In this document: positions 9,352 through 18,389 of the stretch, piece by piece
Layout: every line of letters begins with the position of its first letter
How positions within the stretch are numbered: position 1 is the stretch's first letter
From: Nonomuraea glycinis
GTDB taxonomy: Bacteria; Actinomycetota; Actinomycetes; Streptosporangiales; Streptosporangiaceae
NCBI RefSeq assembly: GCF_014646515.1
Contig: NZ_BMNK01000015.1
Coordinates: 62,001-126,000 of the forward strand
Length of the DNA: 64,000 nucleotides
Reading direction: 5' to 3'
Made by a program: the position numbers and the translations under genes
The notes under the pieces: model-generated
What the model was told of the DNA's origin: nothing
Database searches by the model: none
The model's input: the letters and a program-made list of their open reading frames with translations, nothing else

Positions 9352-10017
9352 ATGGTTCCGAGCATCCCGGTCAGCGTCGACCTGGTCGTGCTCACTGTGC
9401 GCTGTCAGGCACTCAGCGCGCTCGTCTGGCGGCGCGACAACCCGCCGTTCCTGCGCCGCTGGTCACTGCCCGGCGGCTTCATCCAGCTCGACGAGGACCT
9501 GCCGCAGGCGGCCCAGCGCATCCTCGCCGAGCGGGCCGGCCTCCCCGGCGCCCCCGTCCACCTGGAGCAGCTCCAGACCTACGGCTACCCCGACCGCGAC
9601 CCCCGCCAGCGCGTCCTCAGCGTCGCCTACCTCGGCCTCGCCCCCGACCTGCCCGCCTCGGAGAAGGCCCACATGAGCTGGCAGCCGATCGACGCGCTGA
9701 CCGTCATGGCCTTCGACCACCGCCGCATCATGCTCGACGGCGTCGAGCGGGCCAGGGCCAAGCTCGAATACACCTCGCTCGGCGTCGCGTTCTGCCCGCC
9801 GGAGTTCACGGTGGCGGACCTGCGCCGGGTGTACGAGATCGTCTGGGGCCGTCCGCTGGACCCGCGCAACTTCCACCGCAAGGTCACCAAGGCCGAAGGC
9901 TTCCTGGTGGAGACGGGCGCCACCACGACGAGAGACGGCGGCCGCCCCGCCAAGCTCTACCGCCGCGGCCCCGCCGAGCTCCTCCACCCCCCGATGCTCC
10001 GCTCCCTGAAGGAGTGA
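9352..10017 (+). CDS. NrtR-like Nudix domain plus winged-helix regulator
   Basis: 221 residues from ATG 9352. Residues about 8-140 are a Nudix fold (VDLVVLTVRC, WSLPGGFIQLDEDLPQAAQR). Residues about 145-221 form a winged helix (FTVADLRRVYEIVWG, NFHRKVTKAEGFLVETG, GRPAKLYRRG). This is the architecture of NrtR, the ADP-ribose-sensing repressor of NAD genes. The Nudix box is degenerate: the REXXEEXG core reads RILAERAGL, so two of its acidic residues are absent, which fits ligand sensing without hydrolysis. No NAD gene is adjacent, so the regulon is unknown. It converges on the ATPase gene across only 27 bp. Confidence 0.85.
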   Translation: MVPSIPVSVDLVVLTVRCQALSALVWRRDNPPFLRRWSLPGGFIQLDEDLPQAAQRILAERAGLPGAPVHLEQLQTYGYPDRDPRQRVLSVAYLGLAPDLPASEKAHMSWQPIDALTVMAFDHRRIMLDGVERARAKLEYTSLGVAFCPPEFTVADLRRVYEIVWGRPLDPRNFHRKVTKAEGFLVETGATTTRDGGRPAKLYRRGPAELLHPPMLRSLKE

Positions 10018-10040
10018 CCCCTCAGGTGGCCGACTCGCGG

Positions 10041-10086
10041 CTCGTCACTTTGTCCGGCCTGAACTCGTCACTTCGTCCGCAGAACC
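10041..10086. repeat. 23-bp tandem duplication at the 3' end of the ATPase gene
   Basis: Two adjacent units, 10041-10063 and 10064-10086, both open with CTCGTCACTTNGTCCG. The first holds the stop codon of the minus-strand ATPase gene; the second encodes its last in-frame codons (DEVTS). It lies at the junction of two convergent genes. It resembles the decayed gene-end duplications at 12625, 38809-38947 and 59196. Confidence 0.7.
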
Positions 10087-11457
10087 CTCAGGGTCAGGGA
10101 AGATGTCGGCGGCGGTCACGCAGAGCGTGCCAGGGGGCGCGTGGGTGATCTCGTCGCGGGCGCACACCGCGAATCGGAGCTCTCCGGCCTCTGACGTCAT
10201 ATGAGCGGCCTTCGCCGCGAGCCCTGAGATGATGCGGGACGCGTTCACCTTCTTGCCCCATTTCGCCTCTCCCACCAGGACCGGTCGCCGGGAGCGCCCG
10301 GTCAGCACGGCGGCGTCGATCTGGTGCTGACCGTCTGCCTGCCACCAGGGTCCGATGGCAACGACCTGCGGGTGGATGTCGGTGGCTCGTAGCCGCAGGT
10401 GGTCGCGGAACGCCTCCTCCCAGGCATCGCCCAGATGGTCGTTGAGAGATTCGACGAGCACCGGAAGCACGGTCTCGCCGAGACCACGGTCGATCTCGGG
10501 GAGCACCCGGGAGAGCGTGCCGAGATAGAAGGCGAGAAAGTTGTCCGCGATGCGGTAGATCTTCCGTCGGCTGCGGTCAGTATCAGTAACGGGTCGGATG
10601 CGTTCGGCTAGCCCAAGTGCCAGCAGGTCGTTCAGAGTCCGGCTGGGATCGGCCCGGATCACATCAGCGATCTCATGGTGCTTGGTGTAGCCCTCAGCGA
10701 TGGCCTGGAGGGTTGCGGCCAGGTGGGCGCCTTTGCCGGCCTCTGTCGCCAGGACCAGGTCTCCCTCTCTGAGCATCTTGGCGTCAGGATGACAGGCCAG
10801 GCGGGCGAGATTGCGTTCGATGGACAACTCAGAGCGCCACCATGAGAGGTAGAGCGGCATGCCGCCGAGGACGCCGTAGACCAGCGCCCGATCGGCAGGT
10901 GTGAGATCGGGCAGCATCTCCGCCGCCTCGTGCGGGCGGAAGGGGTGAAGCTGCATGGTCAGGTCGAATCGCCCGTACAGGGGAGCCCGGTACTCCTGAA
11001 CGGCCCTCATGCTCCGCCCAGCCGAGCCGCACACGACGATGCGCAAGCGAGATCGGCCGTGGGCATGATCGAGGAAGGCGCGTAGCACACTTTCGAGTTC
11101 GGGAGCTGAGGTGATCAGTTCGGGGAATTCGTCGAGGACGAGCAGGAGCGGCTCGTCCCCCGCTTCCCGGCTGAGGTGATCGAGTGCCTCGTCCCACGTC
11201 TCATAGGGCCGACTGACCAGGTCTCGTGTGGATGAGGTGACCATTGAGGCGGCCCGGCTCGACAACTCCTGTAGCTCCCGGACAGGAGTGCGCCCGCCAC
11301 CTGTGTGAAAGATCACCCGCTTGTCCCGTGCGAAGTGCTGGAGCAGTGCGGTCTTGCCGACGCGCCGGCGACCCCAGATCAATGCCGGGCGCGGGTTTCG
11401 CTCCTCCCACCAGCCATCCAACTTGTGGAGCTCGGCAATCCTGCCAACGAAGTCCAT
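10045..11457 (-). CDS. archaeal-type AAA ATPase with DUF234-like C-terminus
   Basis: 470 residues from ATG 11457 (MDFVGRIAEL); a TTG 13 codons upstream is possible. Residues 1-230 form a P-loop ATPase: Walker A GRRRVGKTALLQHF (K35), Walker B LLLVLDEFPELI, sensor-like IVVCGSAGRSM, and the typical LPDLTPADRALVYGVLGGMP helix-turn-helix lid. The C-terminal half (AFYLGTLSRVLPEI, WEEAFRDHLR, IDAAVLTGRSRRPVLVGEAKW) matches the DUF234 nuclease-like extension seen in ATPase_2 proteins. Function in bacteria is unclear; some are linked to mobile or defence loci. It stands alone here, convergent with the Nudix gene and divergent from the aminotransferase. Confidence 0.82.
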   Translation of the reverse strand: MDFVGRIAELHKLDGWWEERNPRPALIWGRRRVGKTALLQHFARDKRVIFHTGGGRTPVRELQELSSRAASMVTSSTRDLVSRPYETWDEALDHLSREAGDEPLLLVLDEFPELITSAPELESVLRAFLDHAHGRSRLRIVVCGSAGRSMRAVQEYRAPLYGRFDLTMQLHPFRPHEAAEMLPDLTPADRALVYGVLGGMPLYLSWWRSELSIERNLARLACHPDAKMLREGDLVLATEAGKGAHLAATLQAIAEGYTKHHEIADVIRADPSRTLNDLLALGLAERIRPVTDTDRSRRKIYRIADNFLAFYLGTLSRVLPEIDRGLGETVLPVLVESLNDHLGDAWEEAFRDHLRLRATDIHPQVVAIGPWWQADGQHQIDAAVLTGRSRRPVLVGEAKWGKKVNASRIISGLAAKAAHMTSEAGELRFAVCARDEITHAPPGTLCVTAADIFPDPEGSADEVTSSGRTK

Positions 11458-11467
11458 GATGCCATCG

Positions 11468-11485
11468 TAACTGTCAGTAAAGTTA
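11468..11485. promoter_or_regulatory. short inverted repeat upstream of the ATPase gene
   Basis: TAACT at 11468-11472 and AGTTA at 11481-11485 form 5-bp arms around an 8-bp spacer, just upstream of the ATPase start and within the region shared with the divergent hisC-type gene. It could be an operator, but the arms are short. Confidence 0.25.
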
Positions 11486-11561
11486 TCGTCACTCAAATAA
11501 ATATCACCGACGATGATGCCCCATAGTGTGGTGCTTTGGGCTGCTGCCTTATGGTGTGGCC

Positions 11562-12620
11562 ATGCCTCGTTTCCGTCCGATTCTGGACAGCATGCCCGCC
11601 TACAAGCCGGGCAAGGCCGTGATGACTGCCGACGGCCGGTCGTACAAGCTCTCTTCCAACGAATCGCCCTACGGTCCGCTGCCGTCGGTGGTGGAGGCGA
11701 TCGCAGAGGGGGCGCGGCAGGTCAATCGCTATCCCGATCCGGGGGCGGTCAAACTGACCGAGGCCATCGCCGCGCGGTTCGGCGTGCCGGTCGAGCACAT
11801 CGCGCTCGGCGCGGGCTCGGTCACCGTGGCGCAGCAGCTGTTCGAGACCGTGGGCGAGCCCGGCGCCGAGGTGATCTACGCGTGGCGCTCGTTCGAGGCT
11901 TATCCGCTGCTCGCCGACCTGGCCGGGGTGCGGTCCGTACAGGTGCCGCTGGCGGGTGAGGACCACGACCTGGACGCCATGGCCGAGGCGATCACCCCGG
12001 AAACCCGCATGATCTTCGTCTGCAACCCCAACAACCCGACCGGCACCTCGATCCGGGGCCAGGAGCTGCTGGCGTTCCTCGACCGGGTCCCTGAGGACGT
12101 CCTGGTCGTGCTGGACGAGGCCTACCGCGAGTACGTCCGCGACGAGTCCGTCCCCGACGGCCTGCTCCTCTACCGCGACCGGCCCAACGTGTGCGTGCTG
12201 CGCACCTTCTCCAAGGCGTACGGCCTGGCGGGGCTGCGCGTGGGCTATGTGGTCGGGCACGAGCCGGTGGCCGCGGCCGTACGCAAGACGATCATCCCGT
12301 TCGCCGTCAACCACCTCGCCCAGGTGGCGGCCATCGCGTCGCTGGAGGCGGAGGACGAGCTGCTCGAACGGGTCGACTCCGTGGTCAAGGAGCGCACCCG
12401 GGTGCGCGAGGCGCTCATCGCGCAGGGCTGGACGGTGCCGCCCACGGAGGCGAACTTCGTCTGGCTCCGGCTCGGCGAGCGCACCATGGACTTCGCCGCG
12501 GCGTGCGCGGTCGAAGGGGTGGCGGTGCGCCCGTTCGCGGGGGAGGGCGCCCGGGTCTCCATCGGCGACCCGGAGGCCAACGACGCTTTCCTGAGCGCCG
12601 CGGCCTCCTTCGCCAAGTGA
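11562..12620 (+). CDS. hisC: histidinol-phosphate / aromatic aminotransferase (HisC-type)
   Basis: 352 residues from ATG 11562; earlier starts add a non-conserved leader. A cytoplasmic fold-type I PLP aminotransferase of the HisC family, which transaminates histidinol phosphate with glutamate or, in the actinobacterial HisC2/Pat branch, aromatic keto acids. Visible are [47 protein letters not shown] and the PLP-lysine motif [16 protein letters not shown]. No other his gene is adjacent, which favours the HisC2/Pat branch (inference). Its 3' end faces a 21-bp tandem repeat and the convergent Tat-exported protein gene. Confidence 0.88.
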   Translation: MPRFRPILDSMPAYKPGKAVMTADGRSYKLSSNESPYGPLPSVVEAIAEGARQVNRYPDPGAVKLTEAIAARFGVPVEHIALGAGSVTVAQQLFETVGEPGAEVIYAWRSFEAYPLLADLAGVRSVQVPLAGEDHDLDAMAEAITPETRMIFVCNPNNPTGTSIRGQELLAFLDRVPEDVLVVLDEAYREYVRDESVPDGLLLYRDRPNVCVLRTFSKAYGLAGLRVGYVVGHEPVAAAVRKTIIPFAVNHLAQVAAIASLEAEDELLERVDSVVKERTRVREALIAQGWTVPPTEANFVWLRLGERTMDFAAACAVEGVAVRPFAGEGARVSIGDPEANDAFLSAAASFAK

Positions 12621-12624
12621 GGGG

Positions 12625-12708
12625 TCAGCCGAGTCGGGTGGCGGGCGGACCGAGCGAGGTTACGGGCCGTCCGAGCCGGGTGGCGGGTCAGCTGAGTCGG
12701 CGGGCCGC
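12625..12708. repeat. four 21-bp tandem units copied from the end of the facing gene
   Basis: Four head-to-tail units of exactly 21 bp at 12625, 12646, 12667 and 12688. Units 1, 2 and 3 fill the whole space between the hisC-type gene and the minus-strand gene. Unit 4 is that gene's last seven codons including stop. Shared pattern CCGAGNNGGGTGGCGGG with decay; the period equals seven codons. Confidence 0.75.
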
Positions 12709-14220
12709 CCAGTTGAGGTAGGCGACGCCGGCGATGTGCGAGCCCTGGCTGGGCACGAGCGCGCGGGCTTCGTAGATGGACCGGGCGTGCTCGAACGTCG
12801 CCGGATCCCACTGCGCGACGGCCAGCCAGCGCGGTGCCTGGAGATACTGGCCCGCGGCGGCCAGGCCGCCGGTCCCGTCGACGTACAGGGACGTGGTCGG
12901 CACGCCGCCGGGCTCGGTGGTGGCCATGTTCTTGCTGTAGGTCTTGGCCAGCCGGACCATGTCGACACCCTTGAAGCCGAGCTTGTGGCGGAAGGCGAGG
13001 GCGGCGAACTCCACGTCGATCGCGCCGTGGCTGAGGTCCTCCTGCTGCTTGGCGCCCCGGCCCGACGGGGTGAACTCGGAGATGCCGTCGGCGGCCGAGA
13101 AGCCGTTGTAGGTCGCGCCGAACGTCGGCCAGTACGTCCAGGTGTAGGCGCCCTTCGCGTTGGTCTTGAGCTCGCCGGCGAGGGTGCGGGCCATCCGCCG
13201 GGTCCGGTCGGCGTAGACCGGGTCGCCGGTGGCGGCGGCGATCTCGGCGTAGGTCAGTCCGAGCGCGAGGAACTGGTTGGTGGGCATCTCGGTGCCGTCG
13301 TAGCCGAGCGGGGTGCCCTTGACCCAGATGAGGTGCCCGCCGCCGTCGTCGGTCTGCCGCCATTCACGGTCGTGCACGGCGGCCGCGGCCTTGGCGGCGG
13401 CGAGATATTCCACGGCCTTCGCGCGGTAGCGCGGGTTGGCGCGGAGCTTGGGCGTGCCCAGCACGATCCGGGCGAACGACGCGATCGGGTAGGTGATCAT
13501 GCCGGTGTGCACGGCGAAGAGCACGGGCTGGGAGACGAGCGGGTTCGTCCCCTGGGCGGGCGGGGTGGTGCCCGACGGGTCGAGGTCACGCGCGGTGACC
13601 TGGTTGGGCGTCGGGTAGGCGTTGAGGATCTTGGTCACCGCGTAGTCCGGGGAGGCCGGGTCCATGGACAGGTCGGTGAAGGTGGAGGTCGCGTTGTTCC
13701 TGCTGCTCTTCACCTCTAACGTGAAGCGGTCCGCGGCGCTGCCGGCCAGCACGGTGGCCGAGGTCAGGTCGGCGTACGACACCGAGCTGCGCACCTCCAG
13801 CACCGGCCGGCCGGCCGCGTCCGCCAGCGCGACCAGGCCCACGGTGTAGGGGTGCATGGCCCGCCACGCGGGCAGCGACTCGCCCCGGTAGTCGGCCACG
13901 CCGCGCTCGGAGTCGCGGTTGGCCAGCACCAGGTCGATGTTGGTGATGAGCCGCTCCAGGTAGTGCGTGTCCTGGTAGGCCTCGTACATCCGGACGAGGC
14001 CCGCCAGCACGTAGGACTGGCCCCAGGCCAGGCCGCCGTGCTCGTTGTTGTCCGTGGGCTGCCCCACGCCGCCGCCGGCGTGGAAGTCCCGGTCGAACTG
14101 GTCGAACGTCTGCCGTGCCGTGTAGTCGTAGCCCGCCGCGGCGCGAGCCGTGCCTGTGTGTACGGTGCCGAGGACGCCCGCTGCGAGCGCGCCGAGGCCG
14201 AACTGCCTGCGTGTCAACAT
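12688..14220 (-). CDS. Tat-exported putative carbohydrate-active protein
   Basis: 510 residues with a twin-arginine signal peptide (LTRRQFGLGALAAGVLGTV, cleavage expected near ARA-AAG). The mature part has aromatic- and Trp-rich helices with motifs such as NNEHGGLAWGQSYVLAGL, DGGGHLIWVKG, TYWPTFGATYNGF and HGAIDVEFAALAF. These resemble the alpha/alpha-toroid of polysaccharide lyases, glycoside hydrolases and glucuronyl C5-epimerases, but I do not recognise the exact family. It is third in a minus-strand operon behind two ABC sugar permeases (22 bp after the second) and probably acts outside the cell on the imported polymer (inference). The 3' end is part of the 21-bp tandem repeat. Confidence 0.7.
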   Translation of the reverse strand: MLTRRQFGLGALAAGVLGTVHTGTARAAAGYDYTARQTFDQFDRDFHAGGGVGQPTDNNEHGGLAWGQSYVLAGLVRMYEAYQDTHYLERLITNIDLVLANRDSERGVADYRGESLPAWRAMHPYTVGLVALADAAGRPVLEVRSSVSYADLTSATVLAGSAADRFTLEVKSSRNNATSTFTDLSMDPASPDYAVTKILNAYPTPNQVTARDLDPSGTTPPAQGTNPLVSQPVLFAVHTGMITYPIASFARIVLGTPKLRANPRYRAKAVEYLAAAKAAAAVHDREWRQTDDGGGHLIWVKGTPLGYDGTEMPTNQFLALGLTYAEIAAATGDPVYADRTRRMARTLAGELKTNAKGAYTWTYWPTFGATYNGFSAADGISEFTPSGRGAKQQEDLSHGAIDVEFAALAFRHKLGFKGVDMVRLAKTYSKNMATTEPGGVPTTSLYVDGTGGLAAAGQYLQAPRWLAVAQWDPATFEHARSIYEARALVPSQGSHIAGVAYLNWAARRLS

Positions 14221-14242
14221 CGATCCATCACCTCCGGCGGCG

Positions 14243-15058
14243 TCAGCCCTTGACCGCGCCGCGCATGCCTTCGAGTACGTGCCGTTGCATGATCATGAAG
14301 ACGATGACGACCGGGATGATCGAGATGATCGTCCCGGCTGCCAGACTGCGAACATCGGTGCCGGTGATCCCGGCGAGGTAGGCGATCCCCAGCGCGACCG
14401 GATACTTCGCCGAGTCCTTGAGCACCACGAGCGGCCAGATGAAGCTGTTCCAGACCGAGATGAAGCCGAAGATGCCGAGAATGGCCAGGGTGGGCCGGGC
14501 GGCGGGGAGCATGACGTGCCAGAAGATGCGCAGCTCGTGGCAGCCGTCGGTGCGGGCGGCGTCCACGATCTCGCGCGGCACGCCGGCGAACGTCTGGCGG
14601 AGCAGGAAGATCCCGAAGGCCGAGAGCACCCCCGGCAGGATCACCCCCGCGAAGGTGTCGGCCATCCCGAGCTGGGAGACCACGAGGAACCTGGGGATGA
14701 GCATGACCTCGCTCGGCAGGAACATCGTGGACAGGATGGCGAAGAAGATGAGGTTCTTGCCGCGGAAGTCCATGAGGGCGAGCGGGTAGGCGCACATCGC
14801 GGCCACCACGATGTAGAGCGGCACCGTCACGCCGACGTAGATCACCGAGTTGAGCAGGTAGGCGGGGAAGGGAATGGCGGTCCAGGCCTCCATCACCCAG
14901 GTGAGGACCGGTGGCCGGGGGATGACGTCGGGCGGGAAGCTGAACACGGCCTGGCCCGGGGGCTTCAGCGCCGCGGAGATCAGGATCAGGAACGGGCCGA
15001 CGAAGGCCAGCGCGATCGCCGTCAGCAGGAGGTACATCCCCGCGCGCCGCAGCATCAT
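14243..15058 (-). CDS. ABC sugar transporter permease (MalG type)
   Basis: 271 residues beginning with the ATG that overlaps the upstream permease stop (ATGA). An integral membrane protein with about six helices, the first being MYLLLTAIALAFVGPFLILI. The cytoplasmic EAA loop is visible as EIVDAARTDGCHELRIFWH near residue 185, the contact site for the ATPase. It pairs with the MalF-type permease upstream and the lipoprotein encoded divergently at 16121. No transport ATPase is encoded nearby, so it probably uses a shared MsiK-like ATPase, as is common in actinomycetes (established practice for CUT1 importers; inference here). Confidence 0.93.
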   Translation of the reverse strand: MMLRRAGMYLLLTAIALAFVGPFLILISAALKPPGQAVFSFPPDVIPRPPVLTWVMEAWTAIPFPAYLLNSVIYVGVTVPLYIVVAAMCAYPLALMDFRGKNLIFFAILSTMFLPSEVMLIPRFLVVSQLGMADTFAGVILPGVLSAFGIFLLRQTFAGVPREIVDAARTDGCHELRIFWHVMLPAARPTLAILGIFGFISVWNSFIWPLVVLKDSAKYPVALGIAYLAGITGTDVRSLAAGTIISIIPVVIVFMIMQRHVLEGMRGAVKG

Positions 15059-15942
15059 GGCATGACCGTCCGTCCCCGGGTGAGCCGGTAGTTGAGGATG
15101 GCCAGGCCGATCATCAGCACCCACAGGACCAGGCCGATCGCGCTGGCGTAGCCCATCTCGTAGTGCTCGAAGGCCACCGACCAGATGTAGTAGCCGAGGG
15201 TGAGGGTGGCGTCCTGCGGGCCGCCCCTGGTCATCACGTAGATGGAGGTGAAGGCCTGCATGGCGTCGAGCATCTCCACCGTCACCGCGACCGCGATGTA
15301 GGGCACCATCAGCGGCACCGTGATGTGGCGCAGCCGGTGCCAGGCGGTGGCGCCGTCGACCCTGGCGGCCTCGTACAGGTTGGTGGGGATGGTCTGCAGG
15401 CCGGCGAGGTAGATCATCATGTAGAAGCCCATGCTCTTCCAGCCCTCGACCAGGACGAGCGCGGGCAGCGCCCAGAAGGGGTCGAGGAGATACTGGATGG
15501 GCTGGTCGAGGATGCCCGCGCCGGTGAGCATCCAGTTGAGGACGCCCTGCTGGTGGAAGACGTACTCCCAGGCGACGCCGACCGCGACCATCGAGGTCAC
15601 GACGGGCAGGTAGTAGAGCATCCGGAAGGTCCTGATGCCGGGCAGCTTCTGGTTGACCAGCACCGCCAGCAGCAGCGGCAGGACCACCAGCAGCGGGAAC
15701 ATGCCCACCAGGAAGAGCAGCGAGTTGAGCAGCGCGGTCCAGAACCTGTCGTCCGCGACGATCTTGGTGAAGTTCTCCACCCCTACGAAGACCGGTGGCG
15801 ACACAACGTCGTACTCCAGGAACGACAGCTGGATCGCGGTGACCGCCGGCCAGGCGAAGAACACGCCGAACAGGGCGAGCGCCGGTATCGCGAACAGGTA
15901 GGGGGTGTACCACCGCTGTCCGGGGATCCGGCCGGCGGCCAT
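15055..15942 (-). CDS. ABC sugar transporter permease (MalF type)
   Basis: 295 residues, six predicted membrane helices (first YTPYLFAIPALALFGVFFAW), and an EAA loop in the segment NLYEAARVDGATAWHRLRHI. It is the first gene of a three-gene minus-strand operon, permease, permease, Tat-exported enzyme. It is transcribed away from the solute-binding lipoprotein gene across a 178-bp control region with a 7-bp-arm inverted repeat. It forms the heterodimeric CUT1 channel with the next gene. Confidence 0.93.
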   Translation of the reverse strand: MAAGRIPGQRWYTPYLFAIPALALFGVFFAWPAVTAIQLSFLEYDVVSPPVFVGVENFTKIVADDRFWTALLNSLLFLVGMFPLLVVLPLLLAVLVNQKLPGIRTFRMLYYLPVVTSMVAVGVAWEYVFHQQGVLNWMLTGAGILDQPIQYLLDPFWALPALVLVEGWKSMGFYMMIYLAGLQTIPTNLYEAARVDGATAWHRLRHITVPLMVPYIAVAVTVEMLDAMQAFTSIYVMTRGGPQDATLTLGYYIWSVAFEHYEMGYASAIGLVLWVLMIGLAILNYRLTRGRTVMP

Positions 15943-16025
15943 CGCATCACATCCTTAAAGCCGTCCTAAGCATCAATAAAGGCTGGCCAGAATTTGACGA
16001 AGCGTATAGTCGGCCAATCGCGACG

Positions 16026-16046
16026 GTCAAGACCTCGACTCTTGAC
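16026..16046. promoter_or_regulatory. 21-bp inverted repeat, candidate operator of the importer
   Basis: Perfect 7-bp arms GTCAAGA (16026-16032) and TCTTGAC (16040-16046) around 7 bp. They lie in the divergent region between the permease operon and the solute-binding lipoprotein gene. The second arm includes a TTGAC that could serve as a -35 box, so binding there would block transcription. A second TTGACG occurs at 15996-16001. Confidence 0.5.
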
Positions 16047-16120
16047 GTTCTGTCATAGGGCTGCCATTGTGCCGAAAGCGGGGATAAAGGACGGCCATAT
16101 CTTCCAGGAGGTCCGCGGAG

Positions 16121-17404
16121 ATGACTCGAAGTGCCTTAGCGGCCGGCGCGCTCGCGCTGTCCCTCTTCACCACCGGCTGCGTCGCCGGAACCTCGACCCA
16201 GAGCGCCGCCGCGCCCGCGGACGACCAGCCCTTCGAAGGGCAGGTCGAGTTCTGGACGATCAACCTGAAGAAGAACTACAGCGACTACATCACCGGCCTG
16301 ATCGGCCAGTACCAGAAGGAACATCCCAAGGTCACCATCAAGTGGGTGGACGTCCCCGGCGCGGAGAGCGCCACCAAACTGCTCGCCGCCGTCGCCAGCG
16401 GTGAGGTGCCCGACGCGGTCAACGTCACCTCGGTCGAGCTGGGCCGGTTCGTCCCCTCACTCGAACCGCTGGACGCCTACTTCGGGCAGGCCGAGCTGGC
16501 CGACTTCCAGCCCAACCTGGTCGATCCGCTGCGGCTGGACGGCAAGCTCTACGCCGTGCCCTGGTACAACGGCGGCGCTCCCGTGGCGATGTACCGCAAA
16601 TCGGTCGTCAGCAAGGCCGGCTTCGACGACAAGGCCCCGCCCACCTCCTTCGCCGAGGCGCTCGCCCTGGCCGACAAGGTCTACGACAAGACCAAGATCA
16701 ACGGCACCAACAGCATCGCCGACCACACCACCCTCCGCTACCACGGCGTCCCCCTGCTGTCGGAGGACAAGAAGAAGGCGGCGTTCAACACGCCGGAGGC
16801 CCTCGCGGTCCTGGAGACGTACAAGAAGAGCTACGACAAGCACGGCATCGCGCCCGGCGCCATCTCCAAGGACGTCCGGAACATGCCGCAGACGCTGGAG
16901 AACGGCCAGCTGGCCTTCATCCCCTCGGCCAACGCCGCCCAGCTGCTCAACGTCCAGAAGAACGCCCCCGACGTGTACGAGGACCTCGTCGTCACCGAGC
17001 CGGTGAAGATGAGCTCCGGCAACTACCTGCTGCTCGCCCAGCAGGCCTTCGCCATCCCCAAGGCCTCCGCGCACAAGAAGGCCGCCGCCGAGTTCATCAA
17101 GTTCTTCACCAACGGCGTCAACCAGCTGGCCTTCTGCAAGATCGTGCCGATCTACCCGTCCACGGTCTCCTCGACCAAGGACCCCTTCTTCACCGAGGCC
17201 GCCGGCGACGACCCGATGGCCGTCGCCCGCCAGGTGATCGTGAAGGGGCTGCCCAAGCTGGAGTACAGCCCGCTCGGCACGAACAAGGACGCCGAGCTCG
17301 CCGAATACCTGAACGAAGAGGTCAGAGCCTTCCTCCAGGGCTCCAAGAGCGCCGAGGAAGCGCTCGACGCCGCCGAGAAACGATGGAATGACGCACTTGC
17401 CTAG
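16121..17404 (+). CDS. extracellular solute-binding lipoprotein (family 1, sugar)
   Basis: 427 residues with a lipoprotein signal: basic N-terminus, hydrophobic stretch and lipobox LFTTGC with the lipidated Cys at residue 20. The mature protein reads as a CUT1 binding protein: VEFWTINLKKNYSDYI, YQKEHPKVTIKWVDVPG, SGEVPDAVNVTSVELG and YAVPWYNGGAPVAMYRK. AGGAGG precedes the ATG at a good distance. It is the first gene of a long plus-strand operon with the oxidoreductase, the heparinase-like lyase and the amidohydrolases, which suggests the ligand is the oligosaccharide they degrade. It works with the permeases at 14243-15942. Confidence 0.94.
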   Translation: MTRSALAAGALALSLFTTGCVAGTSTQSAAAPADDQPFEGQVEFWTINLKKNYSDYITGLIGQYQKEHPKVTIKWVDVPGAESATKLLAAVASGEVPDAVNVTSVELGRFVPSLEPLDAYFGQAELADFQPNLVDPLRLDGKLYAVPWYNGGAPVAMYRKSVVSKAGFDDKAPPTSFAEALALADKVYDKTKINGTNSIADHTTLRYHGVPLLSEDKKKAAFNTPEALAVLETYKKSYDKHGIAPGAISKDVRNMPQTLENGQLAFIPSANAAQLLNVQKNAPDVYEDLVVTEPVKMSSGNYLLLAQQAFAIPKASAHKKAAAEFIKFFTNGVNQLAFCKIVPIYPSTVSSTKDPFFTEAAGDDPMAVARQVIVKGLPKLEYSPLGTNKDAELAEYLNEEVRAFLQGSKSAEEALDAAEKRWNDALA

Positions 17405-18389
17405 ACTCCGCATCGGGATCGTCGGCGCCGGCCTGATGGGCCGCGGCCACGCCGAGGTCTTCGCCGCCCATCCCCAGACCGAGATCACCGCCGTCGCCCG
17501 CCGGCCGCTCGACCAGGCGCCGGAGGCGACCGTCTACCCCGGCTACCAGGAGCTGCTCGACTCCGGGACCGTCGACGCGATCTCCATCACCACGCCCGAC
17601 CATCTGCACGCCGACGTCATGGTGGCCGCGGCGCGGGCCGGCGTGCACATCCTGGTCGAGAAGCCGTTCACCACCACGGTGGCCGACGCCGACCGGTCCG
17701 TCGAGGCCATCCGGGCGGCGGGCGTGACGGCGATGTGCCTGTTCAACCACCGCTGGGTCCCCGCCTACGCGCAGGCCAAGGACCAGATGCGCCTGGTCGG
17801 CGAGCCGGTCGTGGGCTACGCGCGCAAGGACGACACGATCTACGTGCCCACCGAGATGATCGGCTGGGCGGACCGGACGACCTGCGCCTGGTTCCTGTCC
17901 AGCCACGACATCGACCTGCTCACCTGGCTGTACGACGACGAGGTGGCCGAGGTGTTCGCCACCGCCCGGTACGGGAAACTGCGCGGCCGGGGCATCGACA
18001 CCCCCGACGCCATGCAGATCCAGGCCCGGTTCGGGCGCGGCGCGGTGGCCACCTTCGAGTCGGCCTGGATCTACCCCAACACCTTCCCGACCATGGTCGA
18101 CAGCTACGTCACCGTGACCGGGGAGAAGGGCGTCATCCAGCTCGACAGGCAGAAGGAGAACATCCAGCTGGCCACCGAGGACGGCTACACCTATCCCCGC
18201 AACATGCTGCAGCGGGTCGTGCACGGCAAACCGGCCGGGGCCTACCGCGACGCCATCCACCACTTCGTGGACTGCGCGCTCACCGGCGAACAGCCGCTGG
18301 TCACCGTGGAGAGCTCCCGGCACGTGACCGCCGTACTGGAGGCCGCGCACGAGTCGGCCCGCACGGGACAGCCGGTGAAGCTCCGATGA
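17388..18389 (+). CDS. Gfo/Idh/MocA family NAD(P)-dependent oxidoreductase
   Basis: 333 residues; the start overlaps the end of the lipoprotein gene by 17 bp, indicating translational coupling. Rossmann motif RIGIVGAGLMGRGHAEVF at residues 6-23, cofactor and substrate motif VEKPFTTTVADAD near residue 90, and the catalytic-type SSHDIDLLTWLY with His and Asp near residue 170. The family oxidises or reduces sugars, inositols and sugar acids. In this operon it probably oxidises a hydroxyl of an imported sugar or uronate (inference). The 3' end overlaps the next ATG (ATGA). Confidence 0.92.
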   Translation: MTHLPRLRIGIVGAGLMGRGHAEVFAAHPQTEITAVARRPLDQAPEATVYPGYQELLDSGTVDAISITTPDHLHADVMVAAARAGVHILVEKPFTTTVADADRSVEAIRAAGVTAMCLFNHRWVPAYAQAKDQMRLVGEPVVGYARKDDTIYVPTEMIGWADRTTCAWFLSSHDIDLLTWLYDDEVAEVFATARYGKLRGRGIDTPDAMQIQARFGRGAVATFESAWIYPNTFPTMVDSYVTVTGEKGVIQLDRQKENIQLATEDGYTYPRNMLQRVVHGKPAGAYRDAIHHFVDCALTGEQPLVTVESSRHVTAVLEAAHESARTGQPVKLR

